DNA of 64,000 nt, from the NCBI GenBank assembly GCA_003864495.1, contig ML133382.1, forward strand, positions 476,727 through 540,726, in the 5' to 3' direction. Positions 35,693 through 47,800 of the stretch are shown piece after piece. The position numbers and the translations under genes are program-made. Source of the DNA: Nemopilema nomurai (taxonomy: Eukaryota > Cnidaria > Scyphozoa > Rhizostomeae > Rhizostomatidae). Position 1 is the first letter of the stretch. Every line of letters begins with the position of its first letter. The notes below the pieces were generated by a model. That model searched no databases, had not been told where the DNA came from, and saw nothing but the letters and a program-made list of their open reading frames with translations.

Positions 35693-38600
35693 GACCGTTC
35701 AACGTAAGCTGCTCTCTGGTTCTCGTTTGTTTGCCAGCAAGACTCATCGGCAATAAAGAAAGCGCATACCACAAAACATCAAATTAGCACATTTGAATGC
35801 CATCCAGTATCCTTTCATTTTGGATGCATCGCCAATACCTTTACACGATAAACAAGAAAACTCGTATCAGTTATTAGAAAATTCTAAATCCAGTAAGGCT
35901 TGACAAAAAGAAGGAAGTACCCCTTGGACTGGCTGTGTTATCAAAAGCTACAGACTTGCCATTCCATTTTTGTCTTTAGGCCTTTTCCAATCACCTGCTC
36001 GATGCGTTGCAATGTTGCTGGGAACACCTCTACCAACCCAACTGCTTTAATATAAAAATAATCAACTTTTGTACAAACAACTTTTATTGACCTGCTAAAA
36101 TTGGTTGAGCATATTATCATCAGCAGCGATTTCTTTCAAAATCCGTTGATTTTGCTGCATTGAAAATTCTAGTGCAAATACGAAGGATTACCTGATATGT
36201 GATAAGTAAGGTTTTTGTCGAAGCTATTTGAAGTTACCTAGAGATGGATCTACTTCCATCAAGACAGAACAAGTAGATGTTTGTGATAATTGACGTGGGA
36301 ATGGCATTTGCACGGCATTCCTTCCCACAACCATGCACTGCCAGTTTCCTTACTGTCCTGCTAGCTAACTGCAACAGAATTTAAAAAGTACCAATAATTA
36401 ACCGTTTTTTAAGTACCAATAACTAATTCTTGGCACTGTTTTTCTAAAGATTTCTTCCTTTACTTGAAACTTGTGAGATTGAGATCTTTGGCATGCTTGT
36501 GACATCAAACTTGAATGCCTACTGCTCTTTGCATCTTTTTTACGAACATAACATCTAGATTTTCAAGAATTTGCAGTGACGAAGAAAGCGGATTGTGCGC
36601 TTCCAACATTGTGCATTTCTCTAAGAAGAAGGCTCTTTTGAAGGACCTTCAATGACTAATTCTAATAACCGATCTGTCTAGTAAATCCAACGCGTAGGGA
36701 GGAAGACCTGTAGTTGCGTTAATCATTGGCAACGTCTCATTGCCCTGGAAACGTGGAGTTTGCCTTGGTAATTACAAGGCTAATCAATTCATTAAGCAAA
36801 ATACAGCGTACAGAGCCAACATGGGGAGCCAAGACATTTGCTATACAATTGTTCACACGGTGCTTAACATCAATTAATTGCAATATGGCTTAAGAAACGC
36901 AAAAGAGTGTCTCTATAAACAGGGGCGGATCCTGCGTTGGATTCTAGAGGCGAGTCAGTCAAAAATGGAAGAACCTTTTGGGGTCAACAAATCTCTAGAC
37001 AAATTTTTCCAGACACGCTATTTCAACCCTCATAGAGGGCGGGTGACATCCCATTCCATCGAAATCTTGCTTTCCGCGGCACGGTGTACCATAAATACCA
37101 GAAAAAAGAAACATTTATCGTTTAAGTGATAAATAGCCAAATCGTGGGGTCCTCTTAACTTAACCTGAACGGCTTCACCGTCGATTTTCATTTTACTGTT
37201 GTGGAAACTTATTATAGCTTATGTGAACTATGGAAACTTACTATTAGCATTATGCTTGCAAAAAACTTTTAGTCTGTTCAGGCATCGTAAACGGAGTGAT
37301 ATGACCGTACAGTGCCCTGATTTACCACCAGCTATGAATTTATTTGCATTTGATTCTTTTCTCAACTTGATACTATTTTGCAACTAGAAGCATGGTAAAT
37401 AAGTGTACCAACCAGTTCTGTCGCCATGGAAAAAATACACTGATGCCAGTACAGAATTTCCATCTGTCCCTTTGAATCTAGACATGCACCTATGTTCAAA
37501 TGCACAAAGATCCGTCTAACACCCACTTGTATGGTACCGTTGATCATGGCATGCCTGCTCTCTATTCTAAACATTATAATGACTTTGAATGGAGATTAAA
37601 CACAGCCTGCATTATCATGGATAATTGTGCATTCGCGACACGATCCTCTTCCATTAATCAATAGTCTGATTGGTCGTTTGAAACAAGGAAATTCTCATCT
37701 GCATTTAATTTGTAGATGCATTGTAATAAGGATCTTAGGTCCGGGGATCATAGGGAGCTTCTTACCTCTTAGAGTCATTTGTTTTTCTAATGCATCTTAT
37801 GTGCCTCTTTGAGCATTGGTTTCTTCTAGCCTTCATGGTGGAAAGATAAGCAACTACATTCAAAACTACAACTTAACCGGCGATATTGAATTTTGCTAGC
37901 CATTTTGCTAGGCAGCTGTATGTAGCTTATACTATATTTTTGTTCGGCCTTTTTGAAGTTTTGCGCTTCAAAGTTTTTGGGTAGGTTGCGGATAAATGAT
38001 GTTGTTTATTAGCTCTATGAAGGCCATAGATGTATCAAAGTTCTTCCTTCTTTACTGCTAGTTTCAATTTCTTCATCATAAAGAATCGTAGCCTGGTTAA
38101 CGATTTCTTCGTCGGGTGATATGTCTGATATACGTCCGTAGACAGCTGTTAGCGATTTTCTATTATGTTGGGCGGGTGGCTCGATTGTTTTTTGAAACAG
38201 ATAAATGCACCGTTTAGTTTCTGTATGGATAATGTTTTCCAGTGTTAAACTTCAGAGTTGGAGCCTTGAAGTTGGTATCTACGGATTTACTCAGGCTGAA
38301 TTTATCGAATATATCGGCTAGCTCTTTACTCACTTTTCGGCTAATTTTCCAGAGATACTTCCCAAGTCTACCTAATCGTTGTCTCGGTTAAACTATACTC
38401 CATAGTTATCGACGTTTTAGATAATTCTTTGAACGTGAAAGTGCCGATCGGTTCACAAATACCTGCTTCATTGAAGCTGCCTGAAAAAGGTCATCGCTAT
38501 CTTTCTTGACCCACACTTTCCCTTTGCTGTAAAAAGTAAATTATAGCTAATAGAGGCTGGTTCTGGCATTGTTGTTGTAAATGCGAGAAAGAGCAAAGAA

Positions 38601-40912
38601 CGGAGTGGCGTGGCTCTGAATACTGCAGTAACTGTGTTCCAAACGTAGGCTGCTGTCACAAAAGTATCACTAAAGCTGTTTCTTGACTTCCTACAATTAC
38701 TGGAAAACTAGAAAACTGTGCACTGATTTTCCTTGACACAAAATACTTCATTTTTTGGGTGAGTGAAGCAAGACTTTCCGGGTAGACATGCTACCAACAA
38801 AAGTTCTGCAAAACTGATGCATTGTTCTACTTCACGAAATGGTAGCAGAGCTGCTAATAGAAATTGTCTATACGCTAGAGTTCTTTTACCTTACGGTATG
38901 GAAAAATAACATGTTCCTAGCACTGTAGCACCCATGTACCTATACTACCACCTCAAGGACACTTGTCTGTTCATACCATTGCAAGTTTCTTTCATGTAGA
39001 ATAGCTTCCTTGTAATTAAAATAAAGAATACCGCGAATGTGGAGCACAGTTTATTGGCTGAAGAAACAGGTTGTTAATTTCAATATCAAAGATATTTCAT
39101 CCAATTGAACACAACTGCATGTTTATAATTCATATGGACAAATTTGTTTGACATTATATATTAGTCTATTGAAACAAGGTGAAACTGCATTCATTTACTT
39201 CTTTAATTCAACGAGTCGATCTAAACAAATCCACCCTGATAGCTACAGGAAACAAAACTATCAAGCTTTTATGTTGTCTTATCAAACGAGCGAAAACTCC
39301 ATTTGTTCTTTGAAGTAAACAAAGAAGCAGATGGGCTTTAGGGCTCGGTTAATCTTATCGGTATCGGAGTTAATATAGGCCTCTCTTGACTTAAGAGCTT
39401 CAATATGCTGGCCCCTCTGAAACTGGTCTTTGCAACCATCATATCAGTTTTGAGATGCTTTTTGCTAATGAGCATCCACAACTGGCTCATTTACAACCTT
39501 TGAGATGCCCATGCCTCCAAGACACGAAATAAACAGATTTGAACTTCTATGAATCCCAAATTACTGATTTCACTTTCCCAGACAAATCAAGAACTTTTTT
39601 CCCCTTTGGTTCTATTTCATAAACATTGGTAAACACGAGCTCTTATTTTGTTGATTGGTTAATCAAGCTCTTTAGAGTAACGTATCAAGGATATACTCCC
39701 AAAAAGTCAGTTTCCCTTTCATACAGAAGCTATTCAAATTTTCTCCCCTTGATGTATAATTAAGTTGACTTTAATTTCTTCAACCTCTGTAAACATACCT
39801 GTCTGGTTTTAGTTAACTCGACGACTGGCTTAGAACTGTTGCAGCATCAATGCAAGCACAATTCTGGTTTCACTTCTAGCTTCAGTTTCATTTGGCAATG
39901 GTTTTGTTTTATTTAGCTTCTTAAGTGATAGAAATACACCAATAAATCACTCAAAGCATCAAGAAAAAACGAACACTTCTCCAATCAAATGCACTTCTAG
40001 CAACTCCTCAGTTTTATGCTCCATGCATCGGTTGTTTTCTGCATCCTGACCTCGCTCATTCAACTAGTTTCCCTTAACATTTGAGCTTCTCTTTCTCTAT
40101 ATCATGATTAAAATTAAATTAAAAGCGGTATTATCAAACATAGACCGTTTAAGCGAACTGATGCTAATAAAGATAACAGATTTGAATTCGAATCGAAAAA
40201 TTATTTGCTTTTGCATTATTTTAAAAAAAATAATCATGTATTACGTTTTTTCTGAGAAAACACAACTTTTAATACTTTTTTATTCCGCCAAGAGGGCAAT
40301 ATTATATATGATCTTTAGTGTCAAAGTTTCATAAATCCAGGATGGCTGAAAATTGGTAGCGGCATATTCTCAGCCTTTCTGTGGGAAGCCACAGGGTCCG
40401 AGGTCTCTCTTGCCAATGTTCTTCATCTAAGAAAGGGTCTGCATATTGATCTTCTTACCGAGGTTGAGTATTTAGGAATTGCTTAAGCATGCAACTTTCG
40501 TCCATGCGATGCACATGACCATATCAGCAAAGACGGCCTTCGCTTCAAAGAGTTAGAAAGGTTAAAAAAAAGATTAGAATTCAACAACATTGAATTGAAA
40601 ACTGTGTTGTATTGCTTGATCGCAAGTTCTAATAGGATGCTGCGATTAACAAATGCTTTCATAATGCCGCACATAAATGTTTTCCGAAAACTTTAATAAA
40701 AGAAGAAGTTGATGTTTCAGACGGAAAAGTTTATTGACAAAATTCTATTATCTTTGAGCAAATTTATAAAGCTGCAACGATACACCCGAGGGCTGGAGCG
40801 AAAAAGGCAAACAAGCGGGTGATTGTTTGGAATTGTACGAAGTTGCATTGCATATGTTGATAAGCGACGACAAGCCGTGGACAAGCGATTTTTAACAAAC
40901 TGGGTTGTCGAA
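35693..40912. other. Gene-poor spacer between receptors 3 and 4
   Basis: 5.2 kb without a coding exon I can support. The reading frames present are short, lack splice logic and have low-complexity composition. A short direct repeat AAGTACCAATAA occurs twice near 36387-36425. Confidence 0.5.
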
Positions 40913-41830
40913 ATGGCCCTTTCCGATACAGCCAGAGCACTTTTCTATCTAAAGGCAGCCAGAGCCGATGACGTAGCAGTCTTGGTTGCGAATCTGGCCA
41001 TTTCACTGCTGAATATCGTAATGAATCTCTTTCTCTGCCATGCCATTTTGAAGTTACGTCTCCTGCGCAATGCTACGTATCGCTTCATTTTTAGTTTAGC
41101 AGTCTCGGACCTGTGCATCGGAGTCCTCGTACACGGTGATCTAACTGTAATAATGATACATCGATTGGTCGGAAGAGAGGTTAGCCAAGTACTATTCTTA
41201 CTCCTTCAAGCTTTCAGCCTTACGTTCGGCCAGTTTTCCGGGCTGATGGTCTTCACAATAGCCTTCGATCGATACCTTCACATAAAACACCTCAACCTCT
41301 ACAATGCCCAGATGACAGAGAGAAAGGCCTTTTGGGTAATCCTCGGATCGATGTGTGGTAGCGCCATCACTGGATTCTCCTTCATGTTTGATTCAGTGCA
41401 AAATTTCGCCTCCTACATTTTTACTGCAATCAGTGTGATTTATATTGCAGTGCTTTTAACCACGGTAACATTGTACTTGAAGTTATTCTGCGCCTTTCGG
41501 AATCACGTCGAAAGTTCACAGCTTTCCCCTCGACAGCGCGGTGATATGCAGCTTTTGAAGGGACTGCTGGCCATAATTCTTTCGCTAATTGTTTGCTATA
41601 CGCCCTTCCTCTTGTTCAACATGCTGTGCTTTTACCTACGGGCAGGTGTTGAGATACTTGTGACATACTTGTGGCTGCTTGAACTGATGCTATTGGAAGC
41701 TTGCGTGAATTCGACGATTCTGATTGCATCCAACAAGAAACTGAAAGAACATTTTTGGGTACTCGTGCTGTCAATGATTCGATGTAATCACCGACATCCA
41801 GTGGAGGAAGCGATTGGAAACAATTCTTGA
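40913..41830 (+). CDS. Class A-like G protein-coupled receptor, paralogue 4 of 5
   Basis: A single exon of 305 residues from the ATG at 40913 (MALSDTARAL); the frame extends upstream only to a TTG. Seven membrane segments are visible, with SDLCIG (65-70) in TM2, DRYLHI at 119-124, KHLNLYNAQMT in loop 2, CYTP in TM6 (228-231) and TM7 Asn266 (VNSTILIASNKK). The TM3 Cys is absent. Loop 3 has QRGDMQLLKG, matching HRADLQLLKG in the receptor at 42918, so these two are sisters although on opposite strands. It is the only receptor of the cluster on the plus strand. Membrane signalling through G proteins is inferred; the ligand is unknown. Confidence 0.83.
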   Translation: MALSDTARALFYLKAARADDVAVLVANLAISLLNIVMNLFLCHAILKLRLLRNATYRFIFSLAVSDLCIGVLVHGDLTVIMIHRLVGREVSQVLFLLLQAFSLTFGQFSGLMVFTIAFDRYLHIKHLNLYNAQMTERKAFWVILGSMCGSAITGFSFMFDSVQNFASYIFTAISVIYIAVLLTTVTLYLKLFCAFRNHVESSQLSPRQRGDMQLLKGLLAIILSLIVCYTPFLLFNMLCFYLRAGVEILVTYLWLLELMLLEACVNSTILIASNKKLKEHFWVLVLSMIRCNHRHPVEEAIGNNS

Positions 41831-42917
41831 TTGCTTTGTCATGATTTGATGATCAAAAAGAAGCTGCCTGCAACTTTTGGTCGCTTCTGGAATTGACCAA
41901 ATAACAACACCTTTTAGGAACCCGTTGATCAAATACTTTAAAGTCGATCGGACAAAGAATAAACCTCAAAGGGGAAAACCTTTCAATTAATCGCACATTT
42001 TCATAATCTCTCAAATATTCTGCTCTTAGTGCATAAAAGTGTAAAGGAGGATATCAAGCAATGTTTCGATCTAACAAATAGGTTTAAGACATGAAACGTA
42101 AATTCAAGACGTAAATGGGCTAGAGAACTATTTCTAGTCTTAATAAGCCTTATTTTTCTTACTTGATATTTTCTTGATAATTACCTTAATAACTAGTCTT
42201 AATTAATATCTTTTATAAGTCGTTCCCGCAGCATATAATCTTACGTTGAATTCTAGACAATTAAATTGGTCTGTCTTGTAAATTGTGATGACGTCATACG
42301 CAGTTAAACTTGCTATTTGTATAGTATCTGACTCTGGTAGATCTTGAGATACCGCTGCTCCAAAACACATTTGAAACCACCTTGTCAGCGTCATTAAATG
42401 CATTTCGTAAATGCTCTAGATTTCAGAGCGAGTGGACTGCAGATTCTCAGTTGTATAGAAACGGGGATGTAGCAACAGCGTTGAAATTACTACACAGGAC
42501 GGACCCAGCTAAGGAAAGTTAAGCTAAGATTTGATTGATTTTACTATAAATAAAGGACAACTATGACTGTAGGTTACTAATACTACAGCCTGATAAAATC
42601 TTATCATGTTACTGTTATAATCATACTGAAAAATGATAATGCTGTACGCAAGGAAGCCTTAAACACGAAACAAAATGACAGCTCTCCTACGTTTAATAGT
42701 TTAATGGTTTAGTGAGTAGGCGTACGTTCTTGATAGTTCTTGGAAATTTCTTTGCGAGGTCTTAAAAGTACTCAGCATAGGAAGCTTTAAGGAGTTATGA
42801 TATTGCTCTTTGTTTATCTGTCTCTCTTATATTACAAAACTATACTATACAATTGACCAATTTTAAAATTTAATCAAGCCAAGGCAATTGCTGATCGGAA
42901 TTTCAATACGAAAATAC
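41831..42917. other. Convergent intergenic space between receptors 4 and 5
   Basis: 1.1 kb that must carry the 3' UTRs of the two convergent receptor genes. No other gene is seen. Confidence 0.5.
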
Positions 42918-43784
42918 TTACATTCCTAGCTCACATGTGCAAAGTTTTGACTTGAAATATCGCTTGACCTTCCGGTTGGAAATGACTATGATAATCGAAT
43001 TGATGCTTGATTCGGACAAAATTATCTGAAACAGCCAAGCGTAGACCGCAAGCGAATCAGAGTATTGTACTTCTGAATGCTTGGCATTGGTTTCATAGTA
43101 GAAGAAAAAGTTGTATGAAATGAATGGCAAGTAGCAAATTAGTATTGACAACACCATAGTGAAAATGCCTTTTAGAAGCTGCAAATCTGCACGATGCTGG
43201 GTGGGGAACTGGAAATTCACCACGTGATCTCTGATGGCCAAAAACATCTTTGTATACAGCACAATGATCGTTGCAATCATCAAGAAATAGAGTACTGTCA
43301 AAGTGATGACAACATAGAAAAGGATTCCTAGTGACGAACCAAATACAAACATCATTCCGGATAGGATGCTTGCACTTACGTTGGCCAGTATTGTGTACAA
43401 ACATCTTCTCTTCGTCATATGGGTATTGTACATGTCCAAGTACCTCATGTGGATGTATCGATCAAAGGCAATAATCAAAAGTGAGATTGCGGAGAATTGG
43501 CCAAAAACAACGTAGAATGCTTTGTATACCGTGTGGAGCTGTTCAGCATGGCCTAAATCAAGCACATGAGCTATGAAATGCAAGGACAACAGAGAGTGGA
43601 CGCACACTCCAATGCATAAGTCTGATATCGTCAAACCGAGGATAAAACAATAGGCAATGTTTTTCAAAAGGCCGAGTTTGACAATGGCGCGGTATAACAA
43701 GCTATTCACTGTTATGTTCACAATTGACAGTGACGTACTTGAAATCAACAAGGCAACCAGATTTGGTGTTGAGAAACTCGACAT
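42918..43784 (-). CDS. Class A-like G protein-coupled receptor, paralogue 5 of 5
   Basis: A single exon of 288 residues from the ATG at 43782-43784 (MSSFSTPNLV). The frame continues upstream only to a GTG, with a stop just before it. Seven membrane segments are visible. Marks are SDLCIG (54-59), DRYIHM at 108-113, MYNTHMTKR in loop 2, ICYLP at the TM6 kink and TM7 Asn262 (INSIIIVISNRK). The TM3 Cys and NPxxY are absent. It is the sister of the receptor at 40913 by the shared DLQLLKG loop-3 end and the VxSNxK end of TM7. The two are tail to tail, consistent with an inverted duplication. Very short extracellular N-terminus; ligand unknown. Confidence 0.83.
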   Translation of the reverse strand: MSSFSTPNLVALLISSTSLSIVNITVNSLLYRAIVKLGLLKNIAYCFILGLTISDLCIGVCVHSLLSLHFIAHVLDLGHAEQLHTVYKAFYVVFGQFSAISLLIIAFDRYIHMRYLDMYNTHMTKRRCLYTILANVSASILSGMMFVFGSSLGILFYVVITLTVLYFLMIATIIVLYTKMFLAIRDHVVNFQFPTQHRADLQLLKGIFTMVLSILICYLPFISYNFFFYYETNAKHSEVQYSDSLAVYAWLFQIILSESSINSIIIVISNRKVKRYFKSKLCTCELGM

Positions 43785-44806
43785 TACTGCTTTGTCAGCA
43801 ACTGCGATAACTAGTCCCCTGATGCTTAGGGACACAGCAACTCTCTCCACCACTTATATTTGTAAAGAGTAGCATTATTTATCTTTTCAACTGCCATTTA
43901 GCCAATCTATTTGGTAACAGATTTCAGCTGCTTAAACATAATTTGCAGGGAACCAAAGCTCAAACACCATTTAAGGACTGAAAAGCTACTTTGAGCCATT
44001 CAGCTGCTAAAACACTAAACAGATGTGAAAATAGCTTACAAAAGCTTCCAATGCTGGAAGTGTATTCAGGAAGAAATAGACACTGCTTGGTAAAGAGTGT
44101 AGCCTGTTTTTTTGTAATTCCAAATCGCAGATAACATGTCTGATGCTCTTCTCGTCAACCCATTCCTTACACACCATGGTAATAAGAATACGGATCTTAG
44201 GCAAACTTAGATATTGCTAGGTGCATATCTATTTGTACATTAATTCGAGGTTATCTTGCACTTAACTCACAAAACATATTCAAAAAGATTTTTTTTACTG
44301 ATAACATCCCGATTACCATTTAAAGTTAGCGTCTACAATGATAAAAATTATCCCCTTTAAGAACTCGCCTCAAACGTTGGATATTGTAGTGAAGATTACA
44401 GGAGCTTTATTCGTGAGATAAATCTTAGATAAAAGCCACCTGTTGCAGGTTCGGTACTAAATGTTTGCCGTGGAAAGAGGTGATGCGACAGATTACTTTT
44501 TAAGATTGAACAATTCAATTTTCTAGTAATTGTAGACTTTTTATTACTGCATGAAAACCAATTTAGAAACAGCAATGGTATAAGCCATAAAAGAGTTGCT
44601 GGGTTTTAATTAGAACGTTGTTGTATTTTAAACTTCAATACAAACATTTCAGGCTTTATCTGTGCATGGGCAACTTCGGTTGTACAACCGCGCGGTCACA
44701 AAGAGATCTGGGATCCAATGTTATTCAAAATTCGTGTTTCCCTCCAAAAAGCAAGATGGATGCTAGGCCTGTCTGTGATGATGCAGTAAAGTTGTAAGGC
44801 AAGGAG
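43785..44806. other. Divergent intergenic space between receptor 5 and SCLT1
   Basis: 1.0 kb between divergently transcribed genes. It should contain the promoters of the 42918 receptor and of SCLT1. No core-promoter element is clear enough to name. Confidence 0.5.
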
Positions 44807-47800
44807 ATGGAGGGACTCTATTCGCCAAGAGCTGCAAAAAGTGATAAAGGCAGTGGCTATGTAGGATTTCTGCAAGATCAAGGTGAAATATCACTGAGAA
44901 TTTGGAAAAAAACGGCTGCTAACCAGGCCAGAAAAATGGTCTTGGAACCAGTCTATTGTCTATTATTTTCCTTATTTTATTTGATTGCAGTTGTTTGCCG
45001 ATTTTATATTTGCCAAGAAAGTATTCTTGCCAAGCTTCGAAAGTCTTAAAGTGATATCTATCTTTATCTATATCTGATATCTGTCAAAATATCTATCTAT
45101 ATGTATATACCATCATATATCTCTTGTTCTTTTTCTTTTCTGCCTCACCGGTGCCACCCCCGTCAACAATGACATTCCCATCCAATAATATGAAATATTG
45201 GTTGTTTTTTCAGTTAGGCGACTTAATGTCGTTTTGAAAGAATATCAGAAAAAATACCCGCCAATAAAGGAACCAAGATATGGGGTAAATATTATGTTTC
45301 CAAATCTAATGATTTGTGGTAAAAGATCTAATTTTTATTTTAATGTTTTGTATGCGAAAAGTGTATGATTCAAACAAGATTTGCACCTTCATTCGCTTTG
45401 GAAGTTGATTTTTTAGACCTGTCTTCAGTTTCCTGCTAAATCTAAGACTAAATTGGACTAAAACTGATTAAGACTAAAAATGTGCCTAAATTTTGTTATT
45501 GCCCTAATCCAAAAGGCTATTGTAACCCAGAGAAGTGAGTTTCTAATGAAAACTGTCCTTTTCTTAAGGATAATGACCAATTACCTCCATGGATAGAAGA
45601 CCCAAGGTTGGTTTATTGTTTACCTGCAATATTTTATTTATTTATATGAAAAAACTCATTTTATTCCTGCAGTTGTAGATTTGATTGAATAAAGTGCTTA
45701 CCATGTCTTTGCAGCATTATATCTCCTCTATTACTGGAGTATGATGGTAACATAAAGGCATTGAGGGATCAAGTTGAATTCTACCAGGTAGTAAATAAAT
45801 TTGATTTTAGATGACTTTAATCTTAATTGTTTATAGTTTGTGTACTTTTATGAATGCTGATGCCAGGACATAAAGGCCTTGGAATAAATTGTCATAACCA
45901 AGACAACAGCTACTGACAGAAAGTCCTTCAATTTTATAAAATTTATAGAAGCTTCTATACCAGCTGTAATTTGATCAATTCCTACACACTTCACAATGAG
46001 ATGAAGTTAAAATGACGGTAGATGCAAAGTATAGGTGCAATTCTTTTAATCCATATTTTATTTGAATTTGAAGCCTTTTTAAAGAATTTTGATCTTTTAT
46101 CTCATTTGTCACAGAAAGAGCAAGATGCCCTTAAGGAAAAGACTGATAAAATTGTAGAAGAAAACAACAGGTCGGGGCAATTTATTGTTAGATTTTTTAA
46201 CAAACAAGATGTTTGGTGAAACCACAAGTATATAGTTTGGAATATGTTCATTTAAATTTATGTAGTGGATATTTTGAAAAGAAACTTTGAATTTTTAATT
46301 TTACTGAATGTTTCTTTTTCAATTGCTTCATTGTAAAAAGAATGTGAAAATCTAATTGTTTACTGCAACTGCTTCTTGATGGCTTTCCTGTTTTTTTGGA
46401 AACTTTTATGAACACATTTTTATAAAATGATAGTAAGTTTTTTACGCCTTTCTTTGTTTCCAAATGAGTATCCTTTGATGCTCTTTGCAGACTTCATGAA
46501 GAATTAAGAAGAAGCATCGAAAACCAGCTTGAAGCACTTCAGCAAGTTGAGGGCATGTCTGGAGTTAACCAAGATGTTATTGAGAATATGCAACATCAGC
46601 TTAAACTATTAGTCTAGTAAGACAGCTTAAATCTCTGTTAATACATGCAGTGAGCAATTTACCCAACATTAAGTTGCAGTTAGAATGCTTTTTGATAGGA
46701 GTATACAACTTTGCTAAAAAGTTAGTCTTTTTGAAATCTTGTATTAGGTCTTGATGTTCTATAAACAGTCTATAATAATGCAGACCAGACTAGCAACAGT
46801 TTATGCGATGTGAAATATATGACTTGAAACATGAGTTAGAGTAAAGAGATCTTCCTACTACTCTAAGAGATTAGATTTGAGATTCTTCTTTAAACAACAT
46901 TACAAAGAAGCATTCAATTTTTTGATCAGTATTGTCTCAAATCAAAATCTATATAAAGTCATACTATATTATTGAATTGTTCACTCTTAATTAGGTAAAA
47001 CAACTTAACGGTTTTCTTTTGTGTCCCAGGAAAAGGATAATTTCAAGGGTCTTTGGGAAAAAGTAAGCAGAGAACTCAACAGTATGCAAGAGGATTCAAG
47101 GGTTTGAATTTTTTCCTTTCACCAATTGCAACCTTTAGAGTAAATAATTGAAATATTCTCATTTTGCTAGGTCTTAAACCCACTTTGTTATCATGTAACT
47201 TCTTGAAGACAAAGGACCAATATTTTGAGTTAAACAATTCTGTTCTGGTTCCTGTAGTTATGAGGGAAGACCAAATTAGAGAGGTTCAATGATAAAAGAG
47301 CCTGTGCTTATGTAGCCATTTCTCAGCTAAGAGCAGTACATTCACCTTATTTGAAATATTGACAAGATGCCTCTTTATGTAGTATGGTTAAAATAGAAAG
47401 AATTCTGAAAATTTATTTTGTGAAAATTTATTATGTCTTCAGTAAGTTTTTTTACCAATTTTTTCATTTTCTAATATCTTTATCTCTAGGGGAAGTCACA
47501 AGAACTTGCTATGAAAAATGCTGACATTGGGGCTTTACAGGTTGGAATTTATTGCTATTATTGTTTGTCTTAGTTTAAATTGTTCTTTTCAATGCACTGC
47601 ATGTCAGTTGCTTATTCAGTTGAGCTTTTTAAATATGATCTGAGGATTTGAAAATATTTTGATAAAGAACAATTTGGTTTGTGTAGAAAGTGGATGCGTA
47701 CTGTAACTGATTTAATGTTACCAACAGCTAATAATTTGGTCCCTTCACCTGGAACTTTTTTAGAGGTGCCAAATTAGTTGGATTGTTTTTAAAAGCTACC

